Assembly (NCBI GenBank): GCA_021229015.1
Contig: CM037777.1
Location: 26,554,775-26,618,774 of the forward strand
Reading direction: 5' to 3'
From: Solen grandis
Lineage: Eukaryota > Mollusca > Bivalvia > Adapedonta > Solenidae
DNA: 64,000 bases
Part shown: positions 32,512 through 44,700 of the stretch, piece by piece
Layout: each line of letters opens with the position of its first letter
How positions within the stretch are numbered: position 1 is the first letter of the stretch
The notes under the pieces: generated by a model
The model's database searches: none
What the model saw: the letters and a program-made list of their open reading frames with translations, nothing else
Told to the model about the DNA's origin: nothing
Made by a program: the position numbers and the translations under genes

Positions 32512-34313
32512 TTAGGCAAATATTTTCCTCTTCTTGACTCTCCACTCCTGAAGAGCTTCCATGAAGTCAAACTCCCTCCTCTCACCCCCTTCCAACTTAA
32601 TTGTCATAATGTCATCTACTCTCACAGGCCCAAGTCTGTTTCTCACTGATGTTCTAGTGGCATTTTGGGCACTGAAACCCCTTTCACAGTCTGCAGTATG
32701 TATTGGGGCAGTCATACCCAGTGCTGCCAGTATCAAGGGATTGGGGTAATCCTGTCTGTAATGCTGGTTGATGAGGCCCCAGAGAACTGACATCTTATCT
32801 CTAGGGTATCCTTCTTGTAACACCAGATTCTTCACCTTTGACCATTCTTTTCTGGTCTCCTCTGCATCTACAAGGGGCTCACATGTGGTCTCTGGTTGGT
32901 CTTCTGTTGGTTTTGACACCTTTTTCTCCCCATACTGCTTGAGTAAGACCTCCAACTTATCATTTCCCCAGGATTCAAGATCAGTCTTTGGATGAAGGAA
33001 AGTGGTCTCATAGCTAATATGGAGAAGGCATAGATCACATTGCTGTCATCATCTAGGAACCTCTCCTCCAGCCTTTTGAGAATCTGATCAATGAACTGGA
33101 CATTGATTGAGTCAATGTTCCTCTTTCCTTGAACTATGTAATTTTTTTTAAACACTGCCTTTCCTTTCTCAAGAGTAAGGTGTTCATCTGATAGCTGTTT
33201 TAGGTGAGTATGTTCTGCTTCACCACTTTTGATCTTGTTCAGAGCACTCTTGGCATGATCAACCTGGACCTTTACTTGGCTAATGTCTAAGTCTTTCTTT
33301 TGAAAGACAAGGCACATTTCTGATACCACTGGCAGAACATCCATCAGCAGGTATGTGCTAGCAATGAAGTCATGTTGTACCATCTTTTTGGCGTAACCCT
33401 TGGATTTGGCATCAGTATCAGTAGAGAAGAATGTCAGCAGGGAGTCAAGTGTCCTATACACTGTCTGAACTGCAATGTAGGTGGACAGCCATCTCACTTC
33501 ATGCACTTCTTTTATTTTCAAGTTAGGCTCATTGAGCATGTCTTGTATGTCAGTTAGTTTGGTAACTCTATTGGCTGATGCCTTGAAAAAGTAAAAAATG
33601 CCAGTCAGTGTATTTTGATAGTCCACTAAGTATGGCACTGCATTAGCTGCTTGTGATGTGACAAGAGCAAGTCTATGTGCTATGCAGTGATAGTTCAATA
33701 GCATATGGTTATCCCGCAACATGAAACCTGTCAGCCCTTTCCCTGTGCCTGTCATCACTTTTGCTCCATCTGTCCCCAGGCCTAGCACTTTTGATGGTGG
33801 GATTACTCTTTTGTCTTTATTCATGACAGATTTCAATTCATGGTAAATTGCTTCACCAGTGGCACTTTCAACCTTCATGTTGCTAACAAAATGTGTGGAA
33901 GGTGTAAATATGTCCATATCAATCACTCTGGCATACACTACTAGCTTTTTGTGAGTAGCTATGTCTGTGCTTTCATCAAGAAGAAAACTGATGTATGGGC
34001 TATTCATAATCTTATTGTCAACTTTTCTTCTGATCACATTTGCCATGGAACTAATCATTTCTGCTGCATATTTGTCAGATTCATATGTAACTGTCTTGGT
34101 ACAGTGCAAGTGTTCAACATTTGGGGTGTTCAGTTCACTCAATAGGTCAAGCATACTGCCTTGTTTAGAAATAGGCATGTCTTCCTTTGCTAGCCAAAAC
34201 ACAGTTTTCATTGCAACAACAATAGCAGCTTCTTGGTCATTCATTACCTTGTCAACAGATTGCTGCAACTGACCCTGTAACTGATTTGATTCTACAGTGG
34301 GGCTTTCGTTCAT
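32512..34313 (-). pseudogene. hAT-superfamily transposase (or domesticated relative) with one frameshift
   Basis: Minus strand from the Met at 34,313 to the stop at 32,512, intronless, 1,802 nt, two more than a multiple of three. The reading frame shifts once near 32,995. Before it: MNDQEAAIVVAMKTVFWLAK, SPYISFLLDESTDIATHKKL with the first catalytic Asp region, LGLGTDGAKVMTGTGKG, NYHCIAHRLALVTSQAAN and VRWLSTYIAVQTV. After it: DLESWGNDKLEVLLKQYG, LILAALGMTAPIHTADCERG and SAQNATRTSVRNRLG, the hAT dimerisation region. Family: hAT-like proteins related to the ZNF862/KIAA1586/C17orf113 group. The longer 5' frame above 34,313 runs through a simple repeat and is not part of the protein; a typical N-terminal zinc finger is not seen. 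With only one lesion over 600 codons it is young, or the lesion is a sequencing error. Confidence 0.82.
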
Positions 34314-34315
34314 GT

Positions 34316-34475
34316 TGGCAAACGAACCGCACGATACACGCACGATAAACGCAAACGAACCGCACGATACACGCACGTTACACGATAAACGAACGAACGA
34401 TAAACGAATGATGCATATACACGTTTGATGCACGATACACGATGCACGATACACGGACTGCACGAAACGAACGAT
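34316..34475. repeat. Degenerate 'cacgatacacg' tandem repeat
   Basis: Repeated words cacgatacacg, cacgataaacg and aacgaaccg with no fixed period, directly upstream of the hAT start codon. Confidence 0.85.
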
Positions 34476-35324
34476 TGCAGATAGGCACGGTAGCGAGGTT
34501 AATCGATTTACTCGGTTTTTTTCGCCCAAGTGAACAAGGCAATTAATCAATTTATAAATAAAACCATCATTAAAACTAACACATACACACACACACGAAA
34601 AAAAAACAACGAATGTTCTATAATAGGAAGTCACATGTTCTAAATCGTGTCGAAATTACAAATAATTGTTGTTACACATTGAATTTCCCATTTTCGGCGC
34701 AGGGAATTGCTGTACACGTATGTGTTTATATTGTGGTTTCTATGACAACACTGAAGCCCTGCATCAAATTTCATAAGCATTAATGAATTCTGTGTTTAAA
34801 TTAAAACAGGGAAGGACGAGAAAGAAGATTTAAGAAAAGTAATACTAAATACTGAAACTAATCTTTAACTTTATGCAAATATATATTATAGATCATATAT
34901 TTACATCACCAGATTTGTTTAAAATTAAAAAAAAATATAAATTTAATTAAAAAAAATTTAAAAATGTTTTTTTTTTTTTTTTAATTTTACATAAAAATTC
35001 CAGGTTTGTTTCATCCCCTCCCCCCCCCCCCCCCTATATATATACGAATATCTTTTTTTTTCCACTTTTGTTTTAGTAAGTTACGTTACATGTATGAATT
35101 CCAGGCACATTACATTTTAAACATGAAGAGATACATAATAACAATACAGACATATAAAATAATTCATATACTATTCACATAAAAGACCTATTTTGGAGCC
35201 AGCACCCGATATTGATAGTCAACAGAAACATGCAAGTCTTTTTCAATCCTCCAGTATCTTGGCACTATACATAACGTCCTGTAACGTCCCTTTGAACTTC
35301 AGACTGAAGGGTGCCCATGTGAAA
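34476..35324. other. No gene recognised
   Basis: AT-rich with A/T runs (34,925-34,985), a C run (35,021-35,034) and a short (TA)n. No supported gene. Confidence 0.4.
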
Positions 35325-35725
35325 TGTTTAGTCAATCTTCATGAAGTATTCATGAAGTATTCAAGAACGATTCATGAAGTTACTTCATGAAGACTTCAAG
35401 TGAAAGAAGTGAACAGAAAATGAGACTTAAAATTGGTTTCATGCACAGCCCACATTCATGAAAAGTTCATGAAGAGTTCATAGAGTTTAAAACAGGCCAA
35501 ATTCATGAAGTATTCATGAAGTAGTTTTTATCATGGATTTATTCATGAAATGATTAACAACTCTTGTTCATGAAGAGTTAAGAACATATGACGAAAATTC
35601 TTGAAAATGAACTTCATGAAGAGTTCATAATTTTTTTGTTCATTATTTTAATGTCTCATTTTCTGTTCATGAATATTTTATTCGTGAATAGTGCATGAAG
35701 ATAAATGCTTGAAATTTCATGCACA
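35325..35725. repeat. Array of TTCATGAA palindromes
   Basis: At least twelve exact TTCATGAA words plus near variants (ttcaagaa, ttcgtgaa, ttcataa), spaced irregularly at about 10-60 bp. It lies about 300 bp downstream of the stop codon of BEN copy D. Confidence 0.9.
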
Positions 35726-36020
35726 AAATTATTTGCATTTTAAGAATATTTCAAGAAGTAAAAATTGCCTAATATTCATATTTGCCTTAGATTTTGCAGC
35801 GACCTCAAAGAAGACTCAGGACAGTGATAAATATTCTGCAAAAAAGCGCCCCAAATGAGCGCTCACAAGAGGCAGCTGATTTTGCACATGTTTGCAAGGT
35901 CTAACTTGTAAATTATGGCCAAAAATAGACTTTCTGAGACACAGACAAGGCCTCCATATAAACAATAAAATATGTGAATGTGACTATTGCTCTTTTAATT
36001 CATATATCAGCAATGACATA

Positions 36021-37155
36021 TTATTGCTTCTTTTTTTGGCGCAGTGTTTTCTGCATATTTTCGAACTTTTTAATGAAGCAATCTTTGCTTATGTTAGTTT
36101 TTTCACGCACTAAATGCTCCAGCTTTTCAAGCTTAACAATGTCCAAAGGTGGGCGTGGCCCTCTCTCAGAACATTTATTGGTTCTCTTCCCTGTTCTGCT
36201 GCAGTTCATCAACTCCTCATTTGAGAATATAGCTTTACATAGTGTTGATAAAACTTGCTGGACATCATTAGCATCCAGGTGGGAAACCAATTTTAAAAGA
36301 TCATCCTGCTGACTGGAACCACCTGACTCGAGTGCCACAACCCTATCTTCAAGCTTCCTTATCTTCCTCCTCAGTGCCCGTATTTCTTCCTTGATCCTGA
36401 TAAGGAAAGGAAACAATTACTTTGAATAGGGAAAAGTCACAAAACCTCAATCCTGCCATATGTGTCTAATTAAGGCATCCTACAGACCTCCAGCTAGACT
36501 TTAAGATAATTGCAGACCCAAATATGGCAACATTAATGAAATAAATATGTCTTGTATAATGGCTGGAGGGAGTATTGTCACACTTACGGCACATGTTTTA
36601 ACGCGCATGCTACCAGTGCAGATCCAGATCAGCCTGCACAACCGTGCCGTCTGATCAGGATCTCCACTGTTTGCTTTTATATTCATAGAAGAATTTCTGA
36701 CTAAGCGAACAGTGAAGATCTTGATCAGACTGCACGAATGTACAGGCTGATCTGGATCTGCAATAGTCGTATTTGCGTTAAAACACGTATCCATGTGGTA
36801 AAGGGTTAAGAGAGAAAATGACCAAGGCCTTTAGTCCATTCATAAGGGACATGCATGTTAAACCTGGGTAATATACATTAGTTTTTTTGCCAACCAGTCC
36901 TTTTAGAACTCCAAAAATCATAAAACACATGGGTCCTCCTTATGTTATCAGAATTTAGTCAATCCACGTAGGTAGGCTGATGATTTAACTCACCTAACCA
37001 GCTAAGAGGGAACATCATTCATGTGAAGTTTGGCTTATATTTGCTCACTAGAAGAGAATTATTAACTAACTTTGCATCAACTTACACATCTGGGCTTTCA
37101 CTTCTTGAGGTTCTTTTGTTTGCCACAATGACCTCTGCTGAGAACTTTGACGAAC
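36021..37155 (-). CDS. BEN-domain protein, copy D (3' exons)
   Basis: Two exons on the minus strand. The first, 37,155-37,086 (acceptor attatag, donor gtaagt), codes SSKFSAEVIVANKRTSRSES. The second, 36,396-36,021 (acceptor ccttatcag), joins in phase 2 and codes VIKEEIRALRRKIRKLEDRV, a coiled coil, then LVSHLDANDVQQVLSTLCKA, IFSNEELMNCSRTGKR, PLDIVKLEKLEHLVRE and FIKKFENMQKTLRQKKKQ, then stop. Coiled coil plus C-terminal BEN is the usual layout of BEND5/BEND6-like proteins that bind DNA as dimers. No start exon was found. The first exon needs a phase-1 donor before it, and exon E5 of copy A (ending 39,909) has that phase, so D may be an alternative 3' end of gene A. Otherwise it is a separate gene with missing 5' exons. 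A TTCATGAA array follows it. Confidence 0.75.
36584..36809. mobile_element. MITE with about 40-bp imperfect inverted ends
   Basis: In the intron of copy D. 'ttttaacgcgcatgctacca' with 'gcagatccagatcagcctg' on the left is mirrored on the right by 'caggctgatctggatctgc' and 'tttgcgttaaaa'. The inner part is also partly palindromic ('gaagatcttgatcagactgc' against 'gtctgatcaggatctccact'). Confidence 0.85.
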
Positions 37156-37866
37156 CTATAATTTAAAGAAAAACAGGAACTTGTACAATACATAGTATAT
37201 TTCAATTATTCTAATGCTAAATGTTTTAAACACCTGCCATATCAGTATGATTTCACAATTTTAGGGTATGGTTTGTGACTCCATTCTCAACTTCAGGGGG
37301 TCACTGAGGATTTCAGTATTTCATCAATATACAATTATGAAAATATGACTCATTCTCATCTCAAAATTTGGAAGGTGGTTTTGCATTCTATTTGTTATGT
37401 GTAAGATGAGCCAAAATAGCAAGCTGCAAATTTAAGCATCTGGTACTGGTATATTTAAATGATCTAGGTCTGCATTAACTGACCATTGCAAAAAAAAGAA
37501 GTTAAATTTTGCCCAGAATAAACATTTTGACCAAGTGTCAAAAAGATAAGTCATAAATGTAGTCTCTTTGGTGTTAACAAGCTTTTCCTTCTGTGTCCAA
37601 AAAGCAGATCACTTAAAAATATTACACAGTTATCGACTTATGGTAGTGATTTGACCTACTGACCTAGTTTCTTTTTGCACATGACCCATATTCGAAATCG
37701 ACCTAAAGATCATCAATATAAACATTCTGACCAAGTTTCATGAAGATACAATCATAAATGTGACCTATACAGTGTAAACACGTTGTTCCTTTAATTTGAC
37801 CTGATGACCTAGTTTTTTGACTACACATGACCCAGATTCCAATTTGACCAAGAGATTATCAATATA

Positions 37867-38285
37867 ACCTGTACGAAAAAATACGCCTGGAGACTAGTTG
37901 GAAAAATTAAGCGGTTTCTGTCTTTCCATACAATAGAAGTATGACTGTTTTCTAAGGGAGAATATGGCTCGAAATATGCAAATTTTTACAGCTAGTAAGG
38001 CGGATTCCATTTTATTAGCCAGAAAGAAATCCGCCTAATATTCTAAGGAATTCCACCTATTATCATGGAATAAAATCTGCCTAATACATGGAATAAAATC
38101 CGCCTAATATCAATACATGGAATAAAATCCGCCTAATATACCCAGAAAACGCCTTTAGACAGAATAGAGCTCGAAATATGCAAATTTTTCCAGCTTAGTA
38201 AACCAGAAACCTGCTAAATAACTGGAAAATAATTCGCCTTAGAAACCTAAAGCCAGTACAAAAAATCTCCCTTAGCATATATAAA
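37867..38285. repeat. Element end ACCTGTACGAAAAAA followed by an 'aatccgcctaat' array
   Basis: Starts ACCTGTACGAAAAAA, then TACGCCTGGAG and 'attaagcgg'. From 37,957 come two copies of 'gctcgaaatatgcaaattt', and repeated words 'aatccgcctaata' and 'aaggcggatt'. The same terminal word occurs at 59,529, and a degenerate inverted version at 54,366-54,398. The array family recurs at 53,990-54,785. It lies about 450 bp downstream of the stop of BEN copy A. I infer the left end of a large transposon. Confidence 0.65.
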
Positions 38286-38739
38286 AAAATCACTAAACCG
38301 GACTATCATAACATTCAATGTGTGCAAAGTGGAAACCTGTTAATATTAAATCTGCCTTAGAAATCTAGCTGTTTTGAATTAGTCTTGAATAATACAAGAA
38401 AATCTACCACCCTTAAATTCTGAATATCAGGCCTCCATATTACTTCCAAAACATCAAAAAAATCTTATCAATCAAGGTTAAAATAATAATAAAACAGTAT
38501 TTTGTTCTTGCTGTTATTCAATTAACTTTATAATAATTTGCAAATGATATAAATCAAATAGTATAAAAAGTATTTCAAGAAATGCAGTGCATCAAGGGGA
38601 AATGAATAATAACTGTTGTCTTAATCTTTAAATATAATCCTTTGGTATAATTGAAATCCACACTGAGTACATATAAAAATTACAACTTCAAACATTTCCT
38701 AAATAGTTTTTGAAAAAATAGTCCAAGTTAAGTCACATC

Positions 38740-41700
38740 CTAGCTTTTTCTTGTTAATTTTCGGGCATAGCTTATTTGCTCCGTCACAGCATCATTGATG
38801 TCACTTTCCCTTGGCGTTGACTTGTTGTTTGACTTGCACCATGCTGTGACATACTCTGAAAAAGTGTTGGAAGAGTTATTAAAACAAATGACCTTGTGTC
38901 AATTTAAACATTTCTGGTTAATACTTCATAAAATCACATTCTATACTCTTATTTCTATATACCAATTAGAAATGCTTGAAAAGAAACAGAATCCAGGGAT
39001 ATTTTGGGAATTAAAAATATATATTAACATTTCTGTACAAGTCATAATTGAACATATAACACCAAGCGTTCCGACTTAATCCGATTTTGTTCTAAAACAA
39101 ATCACAAGAAGTGCAGATTGTATTGTTTTTATTGGATTTTTGTCAGAGTTTTTCCTTGCAAATTTGGGTTAAAAAAAAACCTTGGCCACCCAATATCAAA
39201 ATTGGCTGAAAAAAAAACCTGGAAGCAATCAATTGTAGTTTTAAAAGATATACTTTGAAGAAATAACTGAACTATTTGACTCTAAATATATTACAATGCA
39301 TCAACTCTTTTTTGCTAAAGAATTAAAGAGAGAGAGAAAGAGCTTATTATCTCAAATTTGATTTGAAATGACTGCAGGTGTGATCTCTAGGCTTAAATTT
39401 ATGTAGAAGTAATATCTGGCTGATAATTACATAAAAAATATTGAGTTTTATATTTGAAAATCTTAATAAAGCTTTTTTTAACAAAAAAAAAACTTATGAG
39501 AAAAAAAAATTAAATTAAAGAAAACCAGATCTTTGAAAGAAATGACCCAATTGAATAGTTAACCTAGATGGCAAACAGGAAGTGAATTAACATGACCTTA
39601 AATTTAATCCCTTGTTATTATTATGCATGTTAATATTAAATATCGAAAACAAAGGAGATGTGATTTATAAGCTTATGCTGAAAATTTGTTAGGAAGATTT
39701 TCTTATTCCTCCTTACCCAACAATCACGTTAAATAACCTGGATTTGTACCTCCTGCATCAACCAAACTTTGCTAAGCTACACAATAAGGTATCCTCATTT
39801 CACAAATTCGAAATGTACAGTTTGAACTGTACTTTTTATTGTATTATTTACTTAGGAAATTTTATAATTATATGCTATCATAATGCCAAAGCCATGACAC
39901 AAACATACCTTTTAACACCCCTAACCGATGATCATCCAAAGCTGGTCGCACATCGCCCTTTTTCACTCTTAGCCCTTGTCCACAAGAAATGGCAAGTTCT
40001 TGTGTGGTGAAAAGCAGCTTCACAACTTTGGATGCCAGCTTATAGCCAGCTCTCGCTGAACTGGCTTCTGCTGCACATTTAGAGGCCCTTCTGAGTTGTT
40101 TGGCATCAACCTTCACCTCGTACTTTGTCAGCAGGCGAACCATCTAGAATTAGAGCACATGGGAGTAAATTGTAAAATGAAGAGCATAAAGTGCACGTAG
40201 CAATGCATATATATGACAAGAGAAAAAGGTCAATACTTATGAATGCTCCTAAAATGCCTATTCCAAAAAGGAATTTTTGATTGACTGCAAAAGTGAGTTA
40301 TTGTTCTTGTATACTGCACTTCTCATTGATTCATCAAATTATAGGTTTATTCCTCTCATAGCTTTTGTGATATGCTCAAAACAAAATTAATATACAGACA
40401 GACGAACTAAGGGAAGCTTATTCTTAGGTGAGCATAAAAATTGGACTCTCTTTTCACTAGTTCCCCTATAAAAGGTTACTTCACTCAGCAGTCATCTTTT
40501 ACTACAATTTTATAACCAAAGATCAAATTTATAAGGGATTAATATAAATAAGGAAATATTTACTCACTCCATTCGAATCAAATGTATCAGATGATAGAGC
40601 AGAATGTTTTCTCGGGGATCTGCGTAGAGTTTGAAGATTCTGAGGGATCTGATTGTTTGTGTAATGTTCTGATTGAGTTTGCAGTTGATGTGGTGTTGAC
40701 TGAGTTGAAGTTTGAGTTGGAGTTGTCATGACTGGGTATGGTTTGCCTGACTGTTCTGGTCGTGCATGTCAGAACTGGTTGGTTACATATAACCATCTGG
40801 CCCTGAGTCACAGGGATGTGCTGATGTGGTGTTGACTGGTTTAAATTAGATGGGTAAAATTGTGTGGGGCTTGTCATGATCTGATAGGATGTGCTGGGCT
40901 GATCTGATGAACATGTGTTTGTGTGCAATGGTTGGTTAGTGAAAGTCTCAGGAAAGGGCTCCTGACCTGGAGATGACAAGACTGAGTTGAAGTGATTGTT
41001 TGAAACAAATACAGGTTGTGAGCTAGTCATCTGTTCTGACTGCATGGGTAAATAAGTAGGTGGTGACATATAAGGAAACTGTGACTGGTTTGACAGTGAT
41101 GGCAATTGTGCTGGGTGTGAGGTGGATTGACTTGTAGGTTGTGTTATTTCTTCATATGTTGTGTCTTCAGTCCACATCTCTTCCTACAAACAGAAGTAAA
41201 AATATGAATCACTAGATTCTCAGTAATTACCAGGGATTGCATAATATTCCTACCCTCCTAAAGGATATTCATTTTCATTTTTTTTTTATCAAAATATATG
41301 GATAATATAAACCCCATGCCCGTGCATAGAGGATTTATTTTTCCCTTAATTATGAAAATACCCCCCCCCCCCCCTCTCAAGGACTGCCTTTTTTCTTTTA
41401 CACTTTTTATATAAAACATAGTAATTTCTTTTTTTTTCAAAACATTTCTATTTTGTTGAATAGAAATAAAAAGGAGATAAAAAATTAGTTTACAATAAAA
41501 TACATTTCTGACTGAAAAAAACAAAAAAACACTATCAAGTGCCAAAGATCTGCCTTTTCTGATAGCATGAAAATCAGTTTTTTTCACAATACCAACATGT
41601 AAATATTCAACGGTTATTGATAAAAAGTACCTACCTCTTCATTATTGGCTTCCTCATAGAATTGTACAAATGATGTGATGTAATTTTGTACAACTGGATC

Positions 41701-44700
41701 CCCTAAAGCCCTGAAGAACTGCATAACTTCTTTGGGTGGTGCTAAAACAGTGCAATATTTTCTTAAAAAAGACCAAGTTGCTAACCTAATACACTTAAAA
41801 AATATACTTATCACCACCTGAACAATGAAACAACCAGAGCAATCACAAAGGTTTTGAATGCCCCCCTCCACAACTCCCAACTAATTTTTTTTTTAGAAAA
41901 TGCAAATCTGTATCAATCCAGTAATTATTGAGAAATAATTAATGCCGGCAAAGAAGTCAGACAAAAACCAGTCAATTGTGACCTTTATTAATATGCACGT
42001 TAGTGCATGCAAGTTAAGTTTGAATGAGATTCATCCAGGAGTTATTTAAAAAAAAAGCAAATAATAAAAAGCAAGCTAGACAGAGCAATTGATGAATAGA
42101 CCTTGGGATACCTAAAATATACACCTCTGACCTTTCACTGATGGATTCACTGATGGAGTTTATGGTTTGAGGTAAAAATTAATCAAAACCAAAAAATTTG
42201 TTTTGAAAATTTATAGATATTGTTTTTAAAGGATACTTATGTTGTTGTGTAGTGTTTTCTTTTTTCAAATTACATGGAGAATGTAGGCCTCTACCCTCAT
42301 GCATGATGCTCTGAGTATATTTGTACCCTTTTTTACGGTAAATGCTCCACTTCAAAGGTAGTTATTTTTTTTAATTTTTACTTATAACTCAAAACAAAGC
42401 CATTTTATTTTGCTCAATACATTTCCAGTTAATAATAATAGCATCAAATTAGAGATAAGGTATCTGTTTACAACGAAATACCTTTAATTAACCCCTTTTT
42501 AGTTGCCCCTAAAGTGAAAAAAAAAATGAAGTTGCTGTTTTTTTTGCTCACTTGCAATAAAGGAAATGAAAGATATTTAGTGAGATTAAAAATTATTTGG
42601 AGATTTCATTTTCCAACACTGCAAAACAAGGGAAAGCATATTTAAGAAAAAATGCATTATTAAATAACACATAATTTAAGAAATTAAAAGGTAATTGTTA
42701 ATTTTCTCCCATGGAAAGTATTTCAGCCATTTGGAAACAATGTCTTCATGTTACAGTTTAAAGTGCTGCCCCACTGTAATACCATGCCTAGTCACATTAT
42801 CCTCATACCATGGCAACCAGTAATGCAACTCCCCTCATATGCTGAGCACTTAAAAGCAAGGGGCCTATAACACTCTCATTTTTTAGATGCTGCATAAGGG
42901 AAAGATAAAAAAATACTTAAATCATATATTTAATTAAAAACAATACTTACCTGGAGGTCTACTACTGCCGGTGCATAAAGACCAAGTTGATGTTAATGGT
43001 GTATTAACTTGGTCAAATGGCAGCCTTTGTCTTATTCTTGCGTTGCTTTGTTCATCACCACAAGGCATCAAAGCTCCACCTCGATGTTTGCTACCTTTTT
43101 CTTTGGAGCTTGGCTGCGTTTCCACCTCTCCTGCGACACTGAATTGGTTCAGCAAAGGAGACTGAACATATTCTGCCTTTGAGGTTTCAGGCTGCATGTC
43201 CTTTTCTTTTGATGCCCCTTCATTGCGCTCTTCTATGCTGAAGTCATACAAGAGCGCAAGGATCTCACTGTGGTCCTTTGAATGGCTCTTTTTCAAAATT
43301 TTTAGATCACCTGAGCACGTGTGCTCAGGATGAGCTTTTAGGATCGATGAATGTCCGTCGTCCGTCCGTCCGTCCGTCCGTCCGTCCGTCCGTCCGTCCG
43401 TCGTCCACAATTTGTTCGTTTGCACTCTAGCATCTTCATTTTATGAGCAATTATCTTCAAACTTTAAAACAATGTTTATGACCATAAAATCTCGGCCAAG
43501 TTCGATTATGGCTGATATCGGAACATTAGGTCAGGAGTTATGCCCCTTTTAAAATTCAAAAAAGCCAGATTTCACATTGTTTGCACTCTAGCATCTTCAT
43601 TTCATGAGCAATTATCTTAAAACTTTATATCAATGTTTATGACCATAAAATCTCGGCCAAGTTCGATTATGGCTGATATCGGAACATTAGGTCAGGAGTT
43701 ATGCCCCTTTTAAAATTCAAAAAAGCCAGATTTCACATTGTTTGCACTCTAGCATCTTCATTTCATGAGCAATTATCTTCAAACTTTATATCAATGTTTA
43801 TGACCATAAAATCTCGGCCAAGTTCGATTATGGCTTATATCGGAACATTAGGTCATGAGTTATGCCCCTTTTAAAATTCAAAAAAGCCAGATTTCACATT
43901 GTTTGCATTCTAGCATCTTCATTTCATGAGCAATTATCTTCAAACTTTATATCAATGTTTATGACCATAAAATCTCGGCCAAGTTCGATTATGGCTGATA
44001 TCGGAACATTAGGTCAGGAGTTATGCCCCTTTTAATATTCAAAAAAAGCCAGATTTCACATTGTTTGCACTCTAGCATCTTCATTTCATGAGCAATTATC
44101 TTCAAACTTTATATCAATGTTTATAACCATAAAATCACGACCAAGTTCGATTGTGGCTGATATCGTACCATTAGGTCAGGAATTTTTTTTTTTTCCATAA
44201 GGTTTCGATTGAGTTCGATTATGGCTGACATTCATCAATTAGGTCAGGAGTAATGCCCCTTTTAATATTCAAAAAATGCCATATTTCACATTGTTTACAC
44301 TCTAGCATCTTCATCTTTTGAGCAATCATCTTCAAACTTTATGGCAATGCTTATGACCATAAGGTCTCGATTGAGTTTGATTATGACTGAGATCAGTTGA
44401 TTAGGTCAGGAGTAAAGCCCCTTTTAATATAAAAAAATGCCAGAAATCACTTTGTTTACACTCTAGCATCTTCATCTTTTGAGCAATCATCTTCAAACTT
44501 TATGACAATGCTTATGACCATAAGGTCTCGATTGAGTTCGATTATGGCTGAGATCCGTCAATTTGGTCAGGAGTTATGCCCCTTTTAATATAAAAAAAAG
44601 CCATATTTCACGTTGTTTACACTCTAGCATCTTCCTTTTTTAGCAATCATCTTCAAACTTTATGACATGTTATGACCATAAGTCTCGATTGAGTTCATTT

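Noticed and set aside
34314..34634. N-terminal extension of the hAT protein
   Set aside because: The frame is open only because it crosses the 'cacgatacacg' repeat and a serine/cysteine-rich AT-rich stretch. Homology-like text begins after the Met at 34,313.
40568..41183. Frameshift mutation in BEN A exon 4
   Set aside because: The same apparent shift is found at the same place in BEN B with a different remainder. A 55/56-bp intron explains both, and all phases then agree.
43349..43402. Coding TDGRTDGR repeat at the start of a minus-strand frame
   Set aside because: It is a pure tetranucleotide tract belonging to the inserted element, not part of the BEN A protein. The true exon joins KANT to KILKK across the insertion.
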